In this document: one piece after another, positions 17,948 through 28,136 of the stretch
Layout: each line of letters starts with the position of its first letter
Numbering within the stretch: the first letter of the stretch is position 1
Assembly (NCBI RefSeq): GCF_900112375.1
Contig: NZ_FOLS01000001.1
Coordinates: 310,001 to 374,000 of the forward strand
From: Pseudomonas citronellolis
GTDB lineage: Bacteria > Pseudomonadota > Gammaproteobacteria > Pseudomonadales > Pseudomonadaceae
Length of the DNA: 64,000 nucleotides
Reading direction: 5' to 3'
Notes under the pieces: generated by a model
Told to the model about the DNA's origin: nothing
The model's database searches: none
Seen by the model: only the letters and a program-made list of their open reading frames with translations
Translations under genes and position numbers: made by a program

Positions 17948-18526
17948 ATGAATCCAAAGATTCCCCTCCTGCTGTTTCCCTTATTGCTAATTGCGTGCGC
18001 GACAAACGACCCGAAACCGGTTTGCGATGAACAAGGCTGTGGAGCACAACTGCCCCCGGCGTCATCTTCAGCTGCCGGCAATAACTCCACGGATACCGAC
18101 GCGAACCGAGCCTCGAGCGCGCTCCTGTCCCTCGCCGCCACCGACCCGCGCGCGGCCTACGACCTGGGGCTGCGCTATTTCCGCGGGGATGGTGTGGCCC
18201 AGGACAGCTACCAGGCGCTGCAGTGGATGCGCAGCGCCGCGGAGCGTGGGGACCTGGAGGCGCAGAAGGCCCTCGGTGGCCTCTACCTGGGCGGCCTCGA
18301 GGAAATGGGCGCGGACCCGCAGGAAGCCGAGAAATGGCTGGCGATGGCCGCGGGCCGAGGCGATCAGGAGTCGATGCAACTCCTGGCCCAGGCCCGCGCC
18401 GCCAAAAGTTCCGAAGCCGCCTATTTCAAGTGGAAGAGCGACTGGCGGGAAATGACCCTGCGCTATTGGTACTCGGCCTATCCCTATCGCAGTTATTGGC
18501 GGGATGACAACTGGCACTGGCGCTAG
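17948..18526 (+). CDS. SEL1-repeat lipoprotein
   Basis: 192 residues from ATG 17948 (MNPKIPLLLF). Lipobox LLLIAC with Cys17. After a low-complexity Ser/Asn linker there are two to three SEL1-like helical repeats: AAYDLGLRYFRGDGVAQDSY, then the AAERGDLEAQKALGGLYLGG block and KWLAMAAGRGDQESMQLLAQ. The C-terminus is aromatic and basic (YWYSAYPYRSYWRDDNWHWR). SEL1 repeats are protein-interaction scaffolds. The CsgG/HfaB-like gene starts 81 bases on, so this may be its partner. The specific role is unknown. Confidence 0.8.
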   Translation: MNPKIPLLLFPLLLIACATNDPKPVCDEQGCGAQLPPASSSAAGNNSTDTDANRASSALLSLAATDPRAAYDLGLRYFRGDGVAQDSYQALQWMRSAAERGDLEAQKALGGLYLGGLEEMGADPQEAEKWLAMAAGRGDQESMQLLAQARAAKSSEAAYFKWKSDWREMTLRYWYSAYPYRSYWRDDNWHWR

Positions 18527-18607
18527 CTGGAAGTCACAAGTCGAAAGTTTCCGCAACGGCAACTGGCAGAAGAACAAACACCCCCCAACACCAAACGGCA
18601 AAACAAC

Positions 18608-19444
18608 ATGAAATCAAAATCGAAGAGCATTGTTAAATACATGCTGGGCGCGGCCATTGCCGGCACATTGAATGGATGCGCGGCACTGGGCGGGGGGTTG
18701 ATCTCGCCGGGGGGACAGCATGCCGGGGTTTCCGGCGCGGCGGCCGGCGGCAACAGCAACGGCGCGCAGCAATCGCTGCAGCGCTGCGACAAGCCACTGG
18801 GCACCATCGCCGTGGACGACGGGCGCGAGGCCGACTGGTACGGCCCCTTCGGCAGCGCCACGCAGATGACCTCCATCGAACCCCTGCTGCGCCTGGCGGT
18901 ACAGCAATCGAACTGCTTCGTCATCACCTCGATCGGCAACCAGCGATCCGACGCCCGCCTCTCGCGCATCACCGAGATACAGCGGCTATCCGGCGAATAC
19001 CGTGCCGGTTCTAAACAGCACAAGGGCCAGCGGGTCGCCGCCGACTATTACCTGGAACCGCAGATCATCATCAACGACTCCGCCATTGGCGGCCTGGCCG
19101 GAACCCTCGGCGGGCTGATCGGCAACGCCGCCATCGGCCAACTCGCCGGCGCGCTGCAAACCAAGGCCTCGGTGGTCACGCTCTCGCTGTTCGACATTCG
19201 CTCCTCGGTGCAGATCGCCGCAGCCGAAGGCAACTCGACCGCGACCAACTACGGAGCCGCGCTGGCCGGCTTCGGCGGTGGCGTCGGCGGAGGGCTGGGC
19301 GGCTTTTCCCGCACGCCCGAAGGCAAGGCCACGGTGGTCGCCTTCATCGATGCCTGGAACAAGATGGTCGTGTCCCTGCAGGACTACAAGGCCCAGAGCG
19401 TCGAGGGCGGGCTGGGCCGTGGCGGCAAGCTGAAGGTCAACTGA
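18608..19444 (+). CDS. CsgG/HfaB-family lipoprotein
   Basis: 278 residues. Signal with lipobox LNGC (Cys24), then a Gly/Ser-rich linker and a CsgG-like core: KPLGTIAVDDGREADWYGPF, MTSIEPLLRLAVQQSNCFVI, AADYYLEPQIIINDSA, KASVVTLSLFDIRSSVQIAA. A glycine-rich hydrophobic stretch (YGAALAGFGGGVGGGLGGF) and a C-terminal helix (VVAFIDAWNKMVVSLQDYK) follow. CsgG relatives form outer-membrane secretion pores or, in HfaB, an anchor complex. No curli subunit genes (csgA, csgB) lie nearby, so a curli role is not supported. Confidence 0.78.
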   Translation: MKSKSKSIVKYMLGAAIAGTLNGCAALGGGLISPGGQHAGVSGAAAGGNSNGAQQSLQRCDKPLGTIAVDDGREADWYGPFGSATQMTSIEPLLRLAVQQSNCFVITSIGNQRSDARLSRITEIQRLSGEYRAGSKQHKGQRVAADYYLEPQIIINDSAIGGLAGTLGGLIGNAAIGQLAGALQTKASVVTLSLFDIRSSVQIAAAEGNSTATNYGAALAGFGGGVGGGLGGFSRTPEGKATVVAFIDAWNKMVVSLQDYKAQSVEGGLGRGGKLKVN

Positions 19445-19504
19445 GGCCACCGCGGCCATGGCGTCCGGCAAATGACGAGCGCGGCCGCCAGGCCGCGCCC
19501 TTGA

Positions 19505-20599
19505 TCAGTCCTCGCTGATGGAGATGCTCGGCATCGCCGGCGCGTCCTTCTCGCTCAGAGCGATGCGCGCGCCCACGCAGCGGGCCATTTCCTGGTAGAT
19601 CATCGCCAACTGGCTTTCCGGGTCGGCGATCACCGTCGGCTTGCCGCCGTCGGCCTGCATGCGGATGGCCATGGACAGCGGCAGCGAGGCCAGCAGATCC
19701 ACGCCGTACTGCGCCGCCAGCTTCTCGCCGCCGCCCTCGCCGAACAGGTGCTCGGCGTGGCCGCAGTTGGAGCAGATGTGCACCGCCATGTTCTCCACCA
19801 CGCCCAGCACCGGGATGTTGACCTTGCGGAACATCTCCACGCCCTTCCTGGCATCGAGCAGGGCCAGGTCCTGCGGGGTGGTGACGATCACCGCGCCGGC
19901 CACCGGGACCTTCTGCGCCAGGGTCAGCTGGATGTCGCCAGTGCCCGGCGGCATGTCGATCACCAGGTAGTCCAGGTCGTTCCAGGCGGTCTGGGTGATC
20001 AGTTGCAGCAGCGCGCCGGAAACCATCGGCCCGCGCCACACCACCGGGGTGTTGTCGTCGGTGAGGAAGGCCATGGACATGACTTCCACGCCATGGGCCT
20101 CCAGCGGCACGAACCACTTCTGCTCGCGCACCTTCGGCCGGGTGCCCTCGGGAATGCCGAACATGATGCCCTGGCTGGGGCCGTAGATGTCGGCGTCGAG
20201 GATGCCCACCTTCGCCCCTTCGCGGGCCAGCGCCAGGGCCAGGTTGGCGGCGGTGGTGGACTTGCCCACGCCGCCCTTGCCGGAGGCCACGGCGATGATG
20301 TTCTTCACGTTGCTCATGCCCGGCACCTGGGCCTGGGCCTTGTGCGCGGCGATCTTCACGTCCACCTTCACCTGGGCCGAGTCCACGCCGTCGAGGGCTT
20401 CCAGGGCCATCTGCACGGTCTGCGCCAGGCCATTCCTGAACAGGCCGCAGGCATAGCCCAGCTCCAGGCCCAGGGCGATGCGCCCGCCCTGGATGTCGAG
20501 ATCGCGCAGGTAGCCGGCGTCGAGCAGGTTCTGGCCGCTGTGCGGGTCGGTGATCTGGCGGAGGACGGCCTCCACCGTGGCGCGGGTGACGACGCTCAT
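19505..20599 (-). CDS. apbC: Iron-sulfur cluster carrier ApbC (Mrp/NBP35 family ATPase)
   Basis: 364 residues from ATG 20599; the frame is open upstream, but this start gives the MSVVTRATVEAVLRQITDPH N-terminus of Pseudomonas ApbC. A short MIP18/DUF59-like domain covers residues 1-80, then the deviant P-loop ASGKGGVGKST (about 106-115) and the CSNCG motif (CxxC) that holds a bridging 4Fe-4S cluster in the dimer. It assembles and transfers Fe-S clusters to apoproteins. It diverges from metG across a 311-base region with inverted REPs. Confidence 0.93.
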   Translation of the reverse strand: MSVVTRATVEAVLRQITDPHSGQNLLDAGYLRDLDIQGGRIALGLELGYACGLFRNGLAQTVQMALEALDGVDSAQVKVDVKIAAHKAQAQVPGMSNVKNIIAVASGKGGVGKSTTAANLALALAREGAKVGILDADIYGPSQGIMFGIPEGTRPKVREQKWFVPLEAHGVEVMSMAFLTDDNTPVVWRGPMVSGALLQLITQTAWNDLDYLVIDMPPGTGDIQLTLAQKVPVAGAVIVTTPQDLALLDARKGVEMFRKVNIPVLGVVENMAVHICSNCGHAEHLFGEGGGEKLAAQYGVDLLASLPLSMAIRMQADGGKPTVIADPESQLAMIYQEMARCVGARIALSEKDAPAMPSISISED

Positions 20600-20910
20600 G
20601 GGTTCTCCCGAAAAAAGGCTGAGCACGGTAGGCGGACATTCTAACAGCAGCTGCAGGCGGCAGGCTTCAGGCGAACACGGCGCCTCGCTCCCGGCGTACG
20701 AGCGGGAACGGCTTCTCGTAGGAGCGAGCTTGCTCGCGAACAAAGTCCGCTACAGGCCCATTCGCGAGCAAGCTCGCTCCTACAGAACACCTCGGCACGA
20801 CCGGTCGCCCCTACCGGCAGCTCGCCGCCTGTAGCCTATTGTGGCTTGCAGCTCGCCGCTTCCTATATAGTTACCGACTTCCCTCGATTTACCCCAATGG
20901 CCTGAGCATC
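20600..20910. promoter_or_regulatory. apbC-metG divergent region with paired REPs
   Basis: 311 bases without a gene. It contains two facing copies of the GTAGGAGCGAGCTTGCTCGC repeat (20718-20740 forward, 20761-20783 reverse), which together can form one large hairpin. Promoters for apbC and metG must flank them; none is clear by eye. Confidence 0.6.
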
Positions 20911-22944
20911 ATGTCCGAAAACCGCCAGATCCTCGTCACCAGCGCCCTGCCCTACGCCAACGGCTCCATTCACCTGGGCCACATGCTGGAATACATCCAG
21001 ACCGACATCTGGGTGCGTTTCCAGAAGATGCGTGGCAACCAGGCGGTGTACGTCTGCGCGGACGATGCCCACGGCTCGGCCATCATGCTGCGCGCCGAGC
21101 GCGAAGGCATCACCTCGGAGCAACTGATCGACGCCGTGCGCGCCGAGCACATGGCCGACTTCGCCGCCTTCCTGGTGGACTTCGACAACTACTACTCGAC
21201 CCACTCGGAAGAGAACCGCGAGCTGTCCTCGGCCATCTACCTGAAGCTGCGCGACGCCGGGCACATCGCCACGCGCCCGGTGACGCAGTACTTCGACCCG
21301 GAAAAGCAGATGTTCCTGGCCGACCGCTTCATCAAGGGCACCTGCCCGAAGTGCGGCACCGCCGACCAGTATGGCGACAACTGCGAAGCCTGCGGCGCCA
21401 CCTACTCGCCCACCGAGCTGAAGGACCCGAAATCGGCCATCTCCGGCGCCACCCCGGTGCTCAAGGAGTCGCTGCACTACTTCTTCAAGCTCCCGGACTT
21501 CGACGCCATGCTCAAGCAGTGGACGCGCAGCGGCGCGCTGCAGGAGTCGGTGGCCAACAAGATCGCCGAATGGCTGGACGCCGGCCTGCAGGAATGGGAC
21601 ATCTCCCGTGACGCGCCCTACTTCGGCTTCGAGATCCCCGAGGCCCCGGGCAAGTACTTCTACGTCTGGCTGGACGCGCCCATCGGCTACATGGCCAGCT
21701 TCAAGAACCTCTGCGCGCGCCGCCCGGAGCTGGACTTCGACGCCTTCTGGAACAAGGATTCCAAGGCCGAGCTGTACCACTTCATCGGCAAGGACATCGT
21801 CAACTTCCACGCGCTGTTCTGGCCGGCCATGCTCGAAGGCGCCGGCTACCGCAAGCCCACCGCGCTGAACGTGCACGGCTACCTGACCGTCAACGGGCAG
21901 AAGATGTCCAAGTCCCGCGGCACCTTCGTCAAGGCGCGCACCTACCTGGACTACCTGGACCCGGAATACCTGCGCTACTACTACGCCTCCAAGCTCGGCC
22001 GCGGCGTCGACGACCTCGACCTGAACCTCGAGGACTTCGTGCAGAAGGTCAACTCCGACCTGGTCGGCAAGGTGGTCAACATCGCCAGCCGCTGCGCCGG
22101 CTTCATCCACAAGGGCAACGCCGGCTTGCTGGTGGATGCCAATCCGGCGCCGGAGCTGGTCGAGTCCTTCAAGGCCGCCGCGCCGAGCATCGCCGCCGCC
22201 TACGAAGCCCGCGACTTCGGCCGCGCCATGCGTGAAATCATGGCCCTGGCCGACCAGGCCAACGCCTGGATCGCCGACAAGGCGCCCTGGGCGCTGAACA
22301 AGCAGGAAGGCAAGCAGGCCGAGGTCCAGGCCATCTGCGCCCTGGGCGTGAACCTGTTCCGCCAGCTGGTGATCTTCCTCAAGCCGGTGCTGCCGAAGCT
22401 GGCCGAGGCCGCCGAAGCCTTCCTCAACGTCGCCCCGCTGAAGTGGAGCGACCACGAGCAGTTGCTGGCCAACCACCAGCTGAACCCGTTCAACCCGCTG
22501 ATGACCCGTATCGAGCCCGCGAAAATCGAAGCCATGATCGAAGCCTCCAAGGAAGACCTCGCCGCCGCCAACCAACCCAAGGGCAATGGCGAACTGACCA
22601 AGGACCCACTGGCCGCGGAAATCAACTTCGACGCCTTCGCCGCCGTCGACCTGCGCATCGCGCTGATCGAGAAGTGCGAGTTCGTCGAGGGCGCCGACAA
22701 GCTGCTGCGCCTGTCCCTCGACATCGGCGACGAGAAGCGCAACGTGTTCTCCGGCATCAAGAGCGCCTACCCGGACCCGAGCAAGCTCGAAGGACGCCTG
22801 ACCCTGTACGTGGCCAACCTGGCCCCGCGCAAGATGAAGTTCGGCGTCTCCGAAGGCATGGTCCTGGCCGCCGGCCCCGGCGGCGAGGAAATCTATCTGC
22901 TCAGCCCGGACAGCGGCGCCAAGCCGGGCCAGCGCGTGAAGTAA
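20911..22944 (+). CDS. metG: Methionyl-tRNA synthetase
   Basis: 677 residues from ATG 20911 ([20 protein letters not shown]); an upstream in-frame start would add non-conserved residues. Class I synthetase with HLGH (21-24), a zinc knuckle ([18 protein letters not shown], about 145-162), KMSKS (about 331-335) and the [11 protein letters not shown] methionine pocket. Residues about 570-677 form the C-terminal tRNA-binding (EMAP/Trbp111-like) dimerisation domain ([20 protein letters not shown]). It charges initiator and elongator tRNA-Met. Terminator at 22963. Confidence 0.97.
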   Translation: MSENRQILVTSALPYANGSIHLGHMLEYIQTDIWVRFQKMRGNQAVYVCADDAHGSAIMLRAEREGITSEQLIDAVRAEHMADFAAFLVDFDNYYSTHSEENRELSSAIYLKLRDAGHIATRPVTQYFDPEKQMFLADRFIKGTCPKCGTADQYGDNCEACGATYSPTELKDPKSAISGATPVLKESLHYFFKLPDFDAMLKQWTRSGALQESVANKIAEWLDAGLQEWDISRDAPYFGFEIPEAPGKYFYVWLDAPIGYMASFKNLCARRPELDFDAFWNKDSKAELYHFIGKDIVNFHALFWPAMLEGAGYRKPTALNVHGYLTVNGQKMSKSRGTFVKARTYLDYLDPEYLRYYYASKLGRGVDDLDLNLEDFVQKVNSDLVGKVVNIASRCAGFIHKGNAGLLVDANPAPELVESFKAAAPSIAAAYEARDFGRAMREIMALADQANAWIADKAPWALNKQEGKQAEVQAICALGVNLFRQLVIFLKPVLPKLAEAAEAFLNVAPLKWSDHEQLLANHQLNPFNPLMTRIEPAKIEAMIEASKEDLAAANQPKGNGELTKDPLAAEINFDAFAAVDLRIALIEKCEFVEGADKLLRLSLDIGDEKRNVFSGIKSAYPDPSKLEGRLTLYVANLAPRKMKFGVSEGMVLAAGPGGEEIYLLSPDSGAKPGQRVK

Positions 22945-22962
22945 GCGGCACGCGCCGAACGC

Positions 22963-22990
22963 GACGCCGGCCCCGGGGCCGGCGTCGTCG
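22963..22990 (+). terminator. Rho-independent terminator of metG
   Basis: Stem GACGCCGGCC / GGCCGGCGTC with loop CCGG followed by GTCGTTT, 18 bases after the stop. Confidence 0.8.
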
Positions 22991-23052
22991 TTTCTGCCTT
23001 GCCCGGGTACGACCATGCGCATAACCTATGCGCATCCGTCTCGGAGGTTCCC

Positions 23053-23298
23053 ATGCACACGACCTACGATCCCCAAGCCCCGAAGAAAGCCACCAACCTC
23101 AGCCTGAACAGCGACCTGCTCAAGCAGGCCCGCGAGCTGGACGTGAACCTCTCGGCGGTGCTGGAGGAAGCGCTGGCCGACGTGGTGCGCGAGCGCCTGC
23201 GGCAACGCTGGCTGGAACAGAACCGCCAGGCGATAGACGCCTACAATCAGCATGTGGAGGGCGCCGGCGTGTTCGCCGACGACCTGCGGAGCTTCTGA
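23053..23298 (+). CDS. ccdA: CcdA-type antitoxin
   Basis: 81 residues from ATG 23053, preceded by CGGAGG. The N-terminal half is a ribbon-helix-helix DNA-binding domain (KATNLSLNSDLLKQARELDV..LSAVLEEAL). The C-terminal half is the toxin-binding tail, with the CcdA signature RWLEQNRQAIDAYNQHVEG and a terminal F-ADDLRSF. Its stop overlaps the ccdB start by one base, as usual for antitoxin-toxin pairs. It would neutralise CcdB and repress its own promoter. The pair sits between metG and the rnf operon. Confidence 0.92.
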   Translation: MHTTYDPQAPKKATNLSLNSDLLKQARELDVNLSAVLEEALADVVRERLRQRWLEQNRQAIDAYNQHVEGAGVFADDLRSF

Positions 23299-23609
23299 TG
23301 CCGCAGTTCGACCTGTACCGCAACCCCAGCCCGCGCAGCCGCGAAGACATCCCGCTGCTGCTGGACGTGCAGAGCGACCTGCTCGCCTCGCTGAACACCC
23401 GCGTGGTGATCCCGCTCAGCCGCGGCAAGGGCCTGGCCGGCATCGACCGGCTGATGCCCGAGGTGACGGTGGAGGGCGAGAACCTGCTGCTGCTCACCCC
23501 GCAGATGGCCGGCGTGGCGCGCCGCGAGCTGGGCGAGCCGGTGGGCAGCCTGGCGCACCTGCGGTTGGACATCATCGCCGCCATCGACCTGCTGATCACG
23601 GGAATCTGA
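23298..23609 (+). CDS. ccdB: CcdB-family toxin (gyrase poison type)
   Basis: 103 residues, close to the 101 of plasmid F Ccd[21 protein letters not shown] matches the CcdB N-terminus, [18 protein letters not shown] and [20 protein letters not shown] the core, and it ends [13 protein letters not shown]. The F-plasmid protein needs the C-terminal W-G-I for gyrase poisoning; here the end is T-G-I, so whether it still poisons gyrase is open. Translationally coupled to ccdA (TGATG). Confidence 0.9.
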   Translation: MPQFDLYRNPSPRSREDIPLLLDVQSDLLASLNTRVVIPLSRGKGLAGIDRLMPEVTVEGENLLLLTPQMAGVARRELGEPVGSLAHLRLDIIAAIDLLITGI

Positions 23610-23652
23610 GCATGCCCAAGCTCCGCCACCGCCCGGCCCGAGGCGCCCGGCC

Positions 23653-24237
23653 ATGACCGAACTCGCCCTGATCCTGGTCAGCGCCATCCTGGTCAACAAC
23701 TTCGTGCTGGTGCAGTTCCTCGGCCTGTGCCCGTTCATGGGCGTGTCGCGCAAGATCGAGACGGCCATCGGCCTGGCCCTGGCCACCACCTTCGTGCTGA
23801 CCCTGGCCTCGATCTGCAGCTACATCCTGCAGCGCTACGTGCTACGCCCGCTGGACCTGGAGTACCTGCGCACCATCGGCTTCATCCTGGTGATCGCCGT
23901 GGTGGTGCAGTTCACCGAACTGCTGGTGAAGAAGAGCAGCCCGCTGCTGTACCGCGTGCTGGGCATCTTCCTGCCGCTGATCACCACCAACTGCATCGTC
24001 CTCGGCGTGGCCCTGCTCAACGCCAACAAGCCCGAGTACGGCTTCCTGCAGTCCAGCGTCCAGGGCTTCGGCGCCGGGCTGGGCTTCTCCCTGGTGCTGG
24101 TGCTGTTCGCCGCCCTGCGCGAGCGCATTGCCATCGCCGACGTGCCCAAGCCGTTCCAGGGCGCGGCCATCGGCATGATCACCGCCGGGCTGATGTCCCT
24201 GGCGTTCATGGGCTTCACCGGTCTGATCAAGCTATGA
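23653..24237 (+). CDS. rnfA: Electron transport complex subunit RnfA (RsxA)
   Basis: 194 residues with six hydrophobic helices; typical RnfA start ([20 protein letters not shown]) and [18 protein letters not shown] loop ([15 protein letters not shown]). RnfA and RnfE are inverted homologues that hold an intramembrane Fe-S site through conserved Cys ([12 protein letters not shown]). The stop overlaps the rnfB start (ATGA). First gene of rnfABCDGE-nth. Confidence 0.96.
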   Translation: MTELALILVSAILVNNFVLVQFLGLCPFMGVSRKIETAIGLALATTFVLTLASICSYILQRYVLRPLDLEYLRTIGFILVIAVVVQFTELLVKKSSPLLYRVLGIFLPLITTNCIVLGVALLNANKPEYGFLQSSVQGFGAGLGFSLVLVLFAALRERIAIADVPKPFQGAAIGMITAGLMSLAFMGFTGLIKL

Positions 24238-24800
24238 GCGCCGTGCTGCTCGCGGTCGGTGTGCTGCTGGCCCTGTGCCTGGCCAGCGGCGCCCTGCTCG
24301 GCTACGCGGCGGTGCGCTACCGCGTCGAGGGCGACCCGGTGGCCGAACAGGTCAACGCCCTGCTGCCGCAGACCCAGTGCGGGCAATGCGGCTATGCCGG
24401 CTGCAAGCCCTACGCCGAGGCCATCGCCCAGGGCGACGCGATCAACAAGTGCCCGCCCGGCGGCAGCGCCACCATCGCCGCCCTGGCCGACCTGCTCGAC
24501 GTCGAGGCGCCGCCCCTGGACGCCCCGGCGCAAACCCCGCCGCGTGTGGCCTTCATCCGCGAGGCCGAGTGCATCGGCTGCACCAAGTGCATCCAGGCCT
24601 GCCCGGTGGACGCCATCGTCGGCGCCGCGCGGCAGATGCACACGGTGATCGCAGCCGAATGCACCGGCTGCGATCTGTGCGTCGAGCCCTGCCCGGTGGA
24701 CTGCATCGACATGCTCGACCTGGAAGTCGGCGTGCGCGACTGGAAATGGCCGCTGCCCGATGCCCGGCTGATCGCCAGCGACCGGGAGCAGGCCGCATGA
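24234..24800 (+). CDS. rnfB: Electron transport complex subunit RnfB (RsxB)
   Basis: 188 residues. An N-terminal membrane anchor is followed by the four-Cys RnfB domain ([26 protein letters not shown]) and a ferredoxin domain with two 4Fe-4S motifs ([12 protein letters not shown] and [12 protein letters not shown]). It feeds electrons between ferredoxin and the complex. Overlaps both neighbours by four bases. Confidence 0.96.
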   Translation: MSAVLLAVGVLLALCLASGALLGYAAVRYRVEGDPVAEQVNALLPQTQCGQCGYAGCKPYAEAIAQGDAINKCPPGGSATIAALADLLDVEAPPLDAPAQTPPRVAFIREAECIGCTKCIQACPVDAIVGAARQMHTVIAAECTGCDLCVEPCPVDCIDMLDLEVGVRDWKWPLPDARLIASDREQAA

Positions 24801-27094
24801 ACGCCAAGGCCTGGGACTTCCCCGGCGGCCTGCATCTGCCGACCAACAAGGCACAATCCACCGCCGGCCCCATCGTCCGGGCGCCACTGCCCAGCCGGCT
24901 GATCCTGCCGCTGCAGCAACACACCGGCGCGCCGGCCCTGCCCTGCGTGGACGTCGGCGAGCGCGTGCTCAAGGGCCAGATGATCGCCAGCCCCGGCAGC
25001 GCCATCAGCGCCGCCGTGCATGCACCGACCTCCGGCACGGTGGTGGTGATCGGCGAGCAGCCTTATCCACATCCCTCCGGCCTGCTGGCCGAAGCCATCG
25101 TCATCGACGCCGATGGACTGGACGAATGGGCGCCCTTGCAGCCCTGCCCCGACTACCGCCAGGAAAGCCCCGCCGCCCTGCTGGAACGCATCCGCCAGGC
25201 CGGCATCGCGGGGCTCGGCGGCGCCGGCTTCCCCACTGCCGCCAAGCTGGCCGCCCGCGCCGCCGAGGACCTGCACACCCTGGTGATCAACGGCGCCGAG
25301 TGCGAGCCCTACATCAGCGCCGACGACATGCTGATGCGCGAACGCGCGGCCGAACTGGTGGAAGGCATCGAAATTCTCATGCACCTGCTGCAACCGCAGC
25401 AGGTGCTGCTCGGCATCGAGGATGACAAGCCCCAGGCCATCGAGTCCCTGCGCCAGGCCATCGGCGAGCGCGCCATCGAACTGCGGGTGGTCCCGACCAA
25501 GTACCCCTCCGGCGGCGAACGCCAGCTGATCCAGCTGCTCAGCGGCCGCGAGGTGCCCAGCGGCGGCCTGCCGGCGGACATCGGCATGGTCTGCGTCAAC
25601 GTCGGCACCGTCGTGGCGCTGCGCGATGCGCTTATCCTCGGCCGCCCGCTGATCTCACGCATCACCACCCTGACCGGCGCCGCCCTGGCACGGCCGATGA
25701 ACGTCGAGGCGCTGCTTGGCACGCCGGTCGGCGAACTGCTGGAATTCGCCGGCCTGGACCGCGGCCGGCTCGGCCGCCTGCTCATGGGCGGCCCGCTGAT
25801 GGGCGTTACCCTCGGCGACCTGCAGGCCCCGCTGATCAAGACCGCCAACTGCCTGCTGGCCGCCAGCGCCGAGGAGCTGCCGGCGCCGCCCGCCGCCCTG
25901 CCGTGCATCCGCTGCGGCGACTGCGCCCAGGCCTGCCCGGCCAGCCTGCTGCCGCAGCAGCTGTACTTCTTCGCCCAGGGCGACGACCACGAGCAGTTGC
26001 AGGCCTACAACCTGTTCGACTGCATCGAGTGCGGCGCCTGCGCCTACGTCTGCCCCTCCAGCATCCCGCTGGTGCAGTACTACCGCGCGGCCAAGGCGGA
26101 CATCCGCGAACTGCAGTTGAAACAGCAGAAGGCCGAACACTCGCGCCTGCGCTTCGAGCACCGCCAGGAACGCCTGCGCCGCGAGGAGCAACGCAAGGCC
26201 GAGGAACGCCAGGCCCGCCTGGAACGCGCCGCCCGCGCCCGCGAAGCCCAGGCCGCCGCGCCGGTGGCGGAAGCGCCGCAATCGGCCATCGAACGGGTGA
26301 AGTCGGAGAAGGCCGTGGGCAACGCCGGTGCCGACCTCAAGCGGCTGAAGATCGAAGCCAGCATGGCCCGCGTCGCCCTGCAGAAGGCCGAGAAGCAGTT
26401 GGCCACCCACGACACCGAACAACTGCGCGCCCAGGTCGAGGTCCTGCGCCAGGCCGCCGAGCAGGCCCGCCAGGCCCTGGAAGCCGCCGAAGCCGAACCA
26501 GCCCCCGCCGCTCCCAAGCCAGCAATCGGCGACGAAGCGGCGCTGAAGAAGGCGAAGATCGACGCCGCCATGGCCCGCGCCCAATTGAAGAAGTCCGAGA
26601 AAGCCTTCGGCGAAGCGCCCGACGAACAGCAACAGGCCCCCCTCGCCCAACTGCGCGAAGCCGCCGAACGGGCCGAGCGCCACCTGGCGCAATTGCAGGC
26701 AGCGCCCGAAGCCAAGGCGGAGCCCGCCGGCGACGGCATGGCGAACCTGAAGAAAGCCAAGATCGCCCTGGTCAGCCGCCGCGCCGAGCTGAGGAAAGCC
26801 GAGCAGGACGGCGCCGGCGATGCCGAACTGGCCCTGCTGCGCGAAGCCCTGGCCGAGGCCAAGCGCCAGCTGCATGCCGCCGAGGACGCCAGCGGCAAGC
26901 CGGCGCCAGACCTGCAACGCATCGACAAGCGCCCGGTGGACGCCGCCACCCGCGCCCTCAAGACCGAACTGGCCTACGCCCGCGCCGACCTCAAGAAGCT
27001 CGAGCGCGAAGACGCCGACCAAGCCCGCCTGGCCGCCGCGCGCGAGCGCCTGGCGGCGGCGGAAAACGCGCTGGCCGCGCGCGATACGGAGTGA
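24797..27094 (+). CDS. rnfC: Electron transport complex subunit RnfC (RsxC) with long repetitive tail
   Basis: 765 residues. Residues 1-440 are the conserved NADH- and FMN-binding part: barrel-sandwich start, the glycine-rich [16 protein letters not shown], the [13 protein letters not shown] motif, SLBB-like region and two 4Fe-4S motifs ([12 protein letters not shown] near 370, [12 protein letters not shown] near 410). From about 440 to the end runs an Ala/Lys/Glu/Arg-rich helical tail with degenerate repeats built on [20 protein letters not shown]. Such tails are typical of gammaproteobacterial RnfC and vary in length. It oxidises or reduces NAD(H) at the cytosolic face. Confidence 0.95.
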   Translation: MNAKAWDFPGGLHLPTNKAQSTAGPIVRAPLPSRLILPLQQHTGAPALPCVDVGERVLKGQMIASPGSAISAAVHAPTSGTVVVIGEQPYPHPSGLLAEAIVIDADGLDEWAPLQPCPDYRQESPAALLERIRQAGIAGLGGAGFPTAAKLAARAAEDLHTLVINGAECEPYISADDMLMRERAAELVEGIEILMHLLQPQQVLLGIEDDKPQAIESLRQAIGERAIELRVVPTKYPSGGERQLIQLLSGREVPSGGLPADIGMVCVNVGTVVALRDALILGRPLISRITTLTGAALARPMNVEALLGTPVGELLEFAGLDRGRLGRLLMGGPLMGVTLGDLQAPLIKTANCLLAASAEELPAPPAALPCIRCGDCAQACPASLLPQQLYFFAQGDDHEQLQAYNLFDCIECGACAYVCPSSIPLVQYYRAAKADIRELQLKQQKAEHSRLRFEHRQERLRREEQRKAEERQARLERAARAREAQAAAPVAEAPQSAIERVKSEKAVGNAGADLKRLKIEASMARVALQKAEKQLATHDTEQLRAQVEVLRQAAEQARQALEAAEAEPAPAAPKPAIGDEAALKKAKIDAAMARAQLKKSEKAFGEAPDEQQQAPLAQLREAAERAERHLAQLQAAPEAKAEPAGDGMANLKKAKIALVSRRAELRKAEQDGAGDAELALLREALAEAKRQLHAAEDASGKPAPDLQRIDKRPVDAATRALKTELAYARADLKKLEREDADQARLAAARERLAAAENALAARDTE

Positions 27095-27097
27095 CCC

Positions 27098-28135
27098 ATG
27101 GCCCTGCCGCGTTTTTCCTCGCCCCACGCCACCGGCGCCAACCGCACGCAGAAGGTCATGCTGCAAGTGCTCGCCGCGCTGGCCCCGGGCGCCCTGGCGC
27201 TGATCGCCCTGTACGGCGTCGGCACCCTGTTCAACCTGCTCTGGTGCAGCGCGGTGGCCCTGGGCACCGAGGCGCTGATGCTGCACCTGCGCAAGCGCCC
27301 GCTGGCAGTATTCCTCAAGGACGGCAGCGCGCTGGTCACCGCCGTGCTCCTGGCCCTGGCCCTGCCGCCCTACGCGCCCTGGTGGCTGAGCCTGCTGGCC
27401 AGCGCCTTCGCCTTAGTGTTCGGCAAGCACCTGTACGGCGGCCTCGGGCAGAACCCGTTCAACCCGGCGATGCTCGGCTACGTGGTGGTGCTGGTGTCCT
27501 TCCCCCTGGAAATGACGCGCTGGCCCAGCCCAGACGCCGGCCTCGGCCTGGTCGACGGCCTGTCGCGCATCCTCGGCCTGGGCGCGCCGCCGCCGGACGC
27601 CTGGGCCGGCGCCACCGCGCTGGACGTGCTGAAGAACAACCACAGCCTGACCATCGACGAACTGGCGGCGCAGAGCGCGGCCTTCGGCCACGTCGGCGGG
27701 CGCGGCGTGGAGCTGGTCAACCTGGCCTTCCTCGCCGGCGGCCTGTTCCTGCTCTGGCGCAAGCTGTTCACCTGGCACGCGCCGCTGGGCATGCTCGGCG
27801 GCCTGTTCGTCATGAGCCTGCTGTTCTGGAACGGCTCGGGCTCGGATTCCCACGGCTCGCCGCTGTTCCACCTGTTCAGCGGCGCGGCCATGCTCGGCGC
27901 GTTCTTCATCGTCACCGACCCGGTTTCCGGCGCCACCAGCAACCGCGGGCGCCTGGTGTTCGGCCTCGGCGTGGGCATCGTCACCTACGTGATCCGCACC
28001 TGGGGCGGTTACCCCGACGGCGTGGCCTTCGCCGTGCTGCTGATGAACCTGGCGGCGCCGACCATCGACTACTACACCCGCCCGCGCACCTACGGGCACA
28101 AGAAGCCCAAGCGCGGCTTCAAGCTGGGGGAATGA
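27098..28135 (+). CDS. rnfD: Electron transport complex subunit RnfD (RsxD)
   Basis: 345 residues, about nine to ten membrane helices. FMN is covalently attached at the Thr of [12 protein letters not shown] (near residue 280). [20 protein letters not shown] is the conserved family loop. Forms the membrane core with RnfG, A and E. Starts three bases after rnfC and ends one base before rnfG. Confidence 0.96.
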   Translation: MALPRFSSPHATGANRTQKVMLQVLAALAPGALALIALYGVGTLFNLLWCSAVALGTEALMLHLRKRPLAVFLKDGSALVTAVLLALALPPYAPWWLSLLASAFALVFGKHLYGGLGQNPFNPAMLGYVVVLVSFPLEMTRWPSPDAGLGLVDGLSRILGLGAPPPDAWAGATALDVLKNNHSLTIDELAAQSAAFGHVGGRGVELVNLAFLAGGLFLLWRKLFTWHAPLGMLGGLFVMSLLFWNGSGSDSHGSPLFHLFSGAAMLGAFFIVTDPVSGATSNRGRLVFGLGVGIVTYVIRTWGGYPDGVAFAVLLMNLAAPTIDYYTRPRTYGHKKPKRGFKLGE

Positions 28136-28136
28136 G

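Noticed and set aside
18608..19444. Functional curli secretion gene csgG
   Set aside because: Only the fold matches; no csgA, B, D, E or F is present and the linker differs.
20863..23022. 719-codon open frame antisense to metG
   Set aside because: It mirrors the third-position GC bias of metG and has no protein-like motifs; metG is certain.
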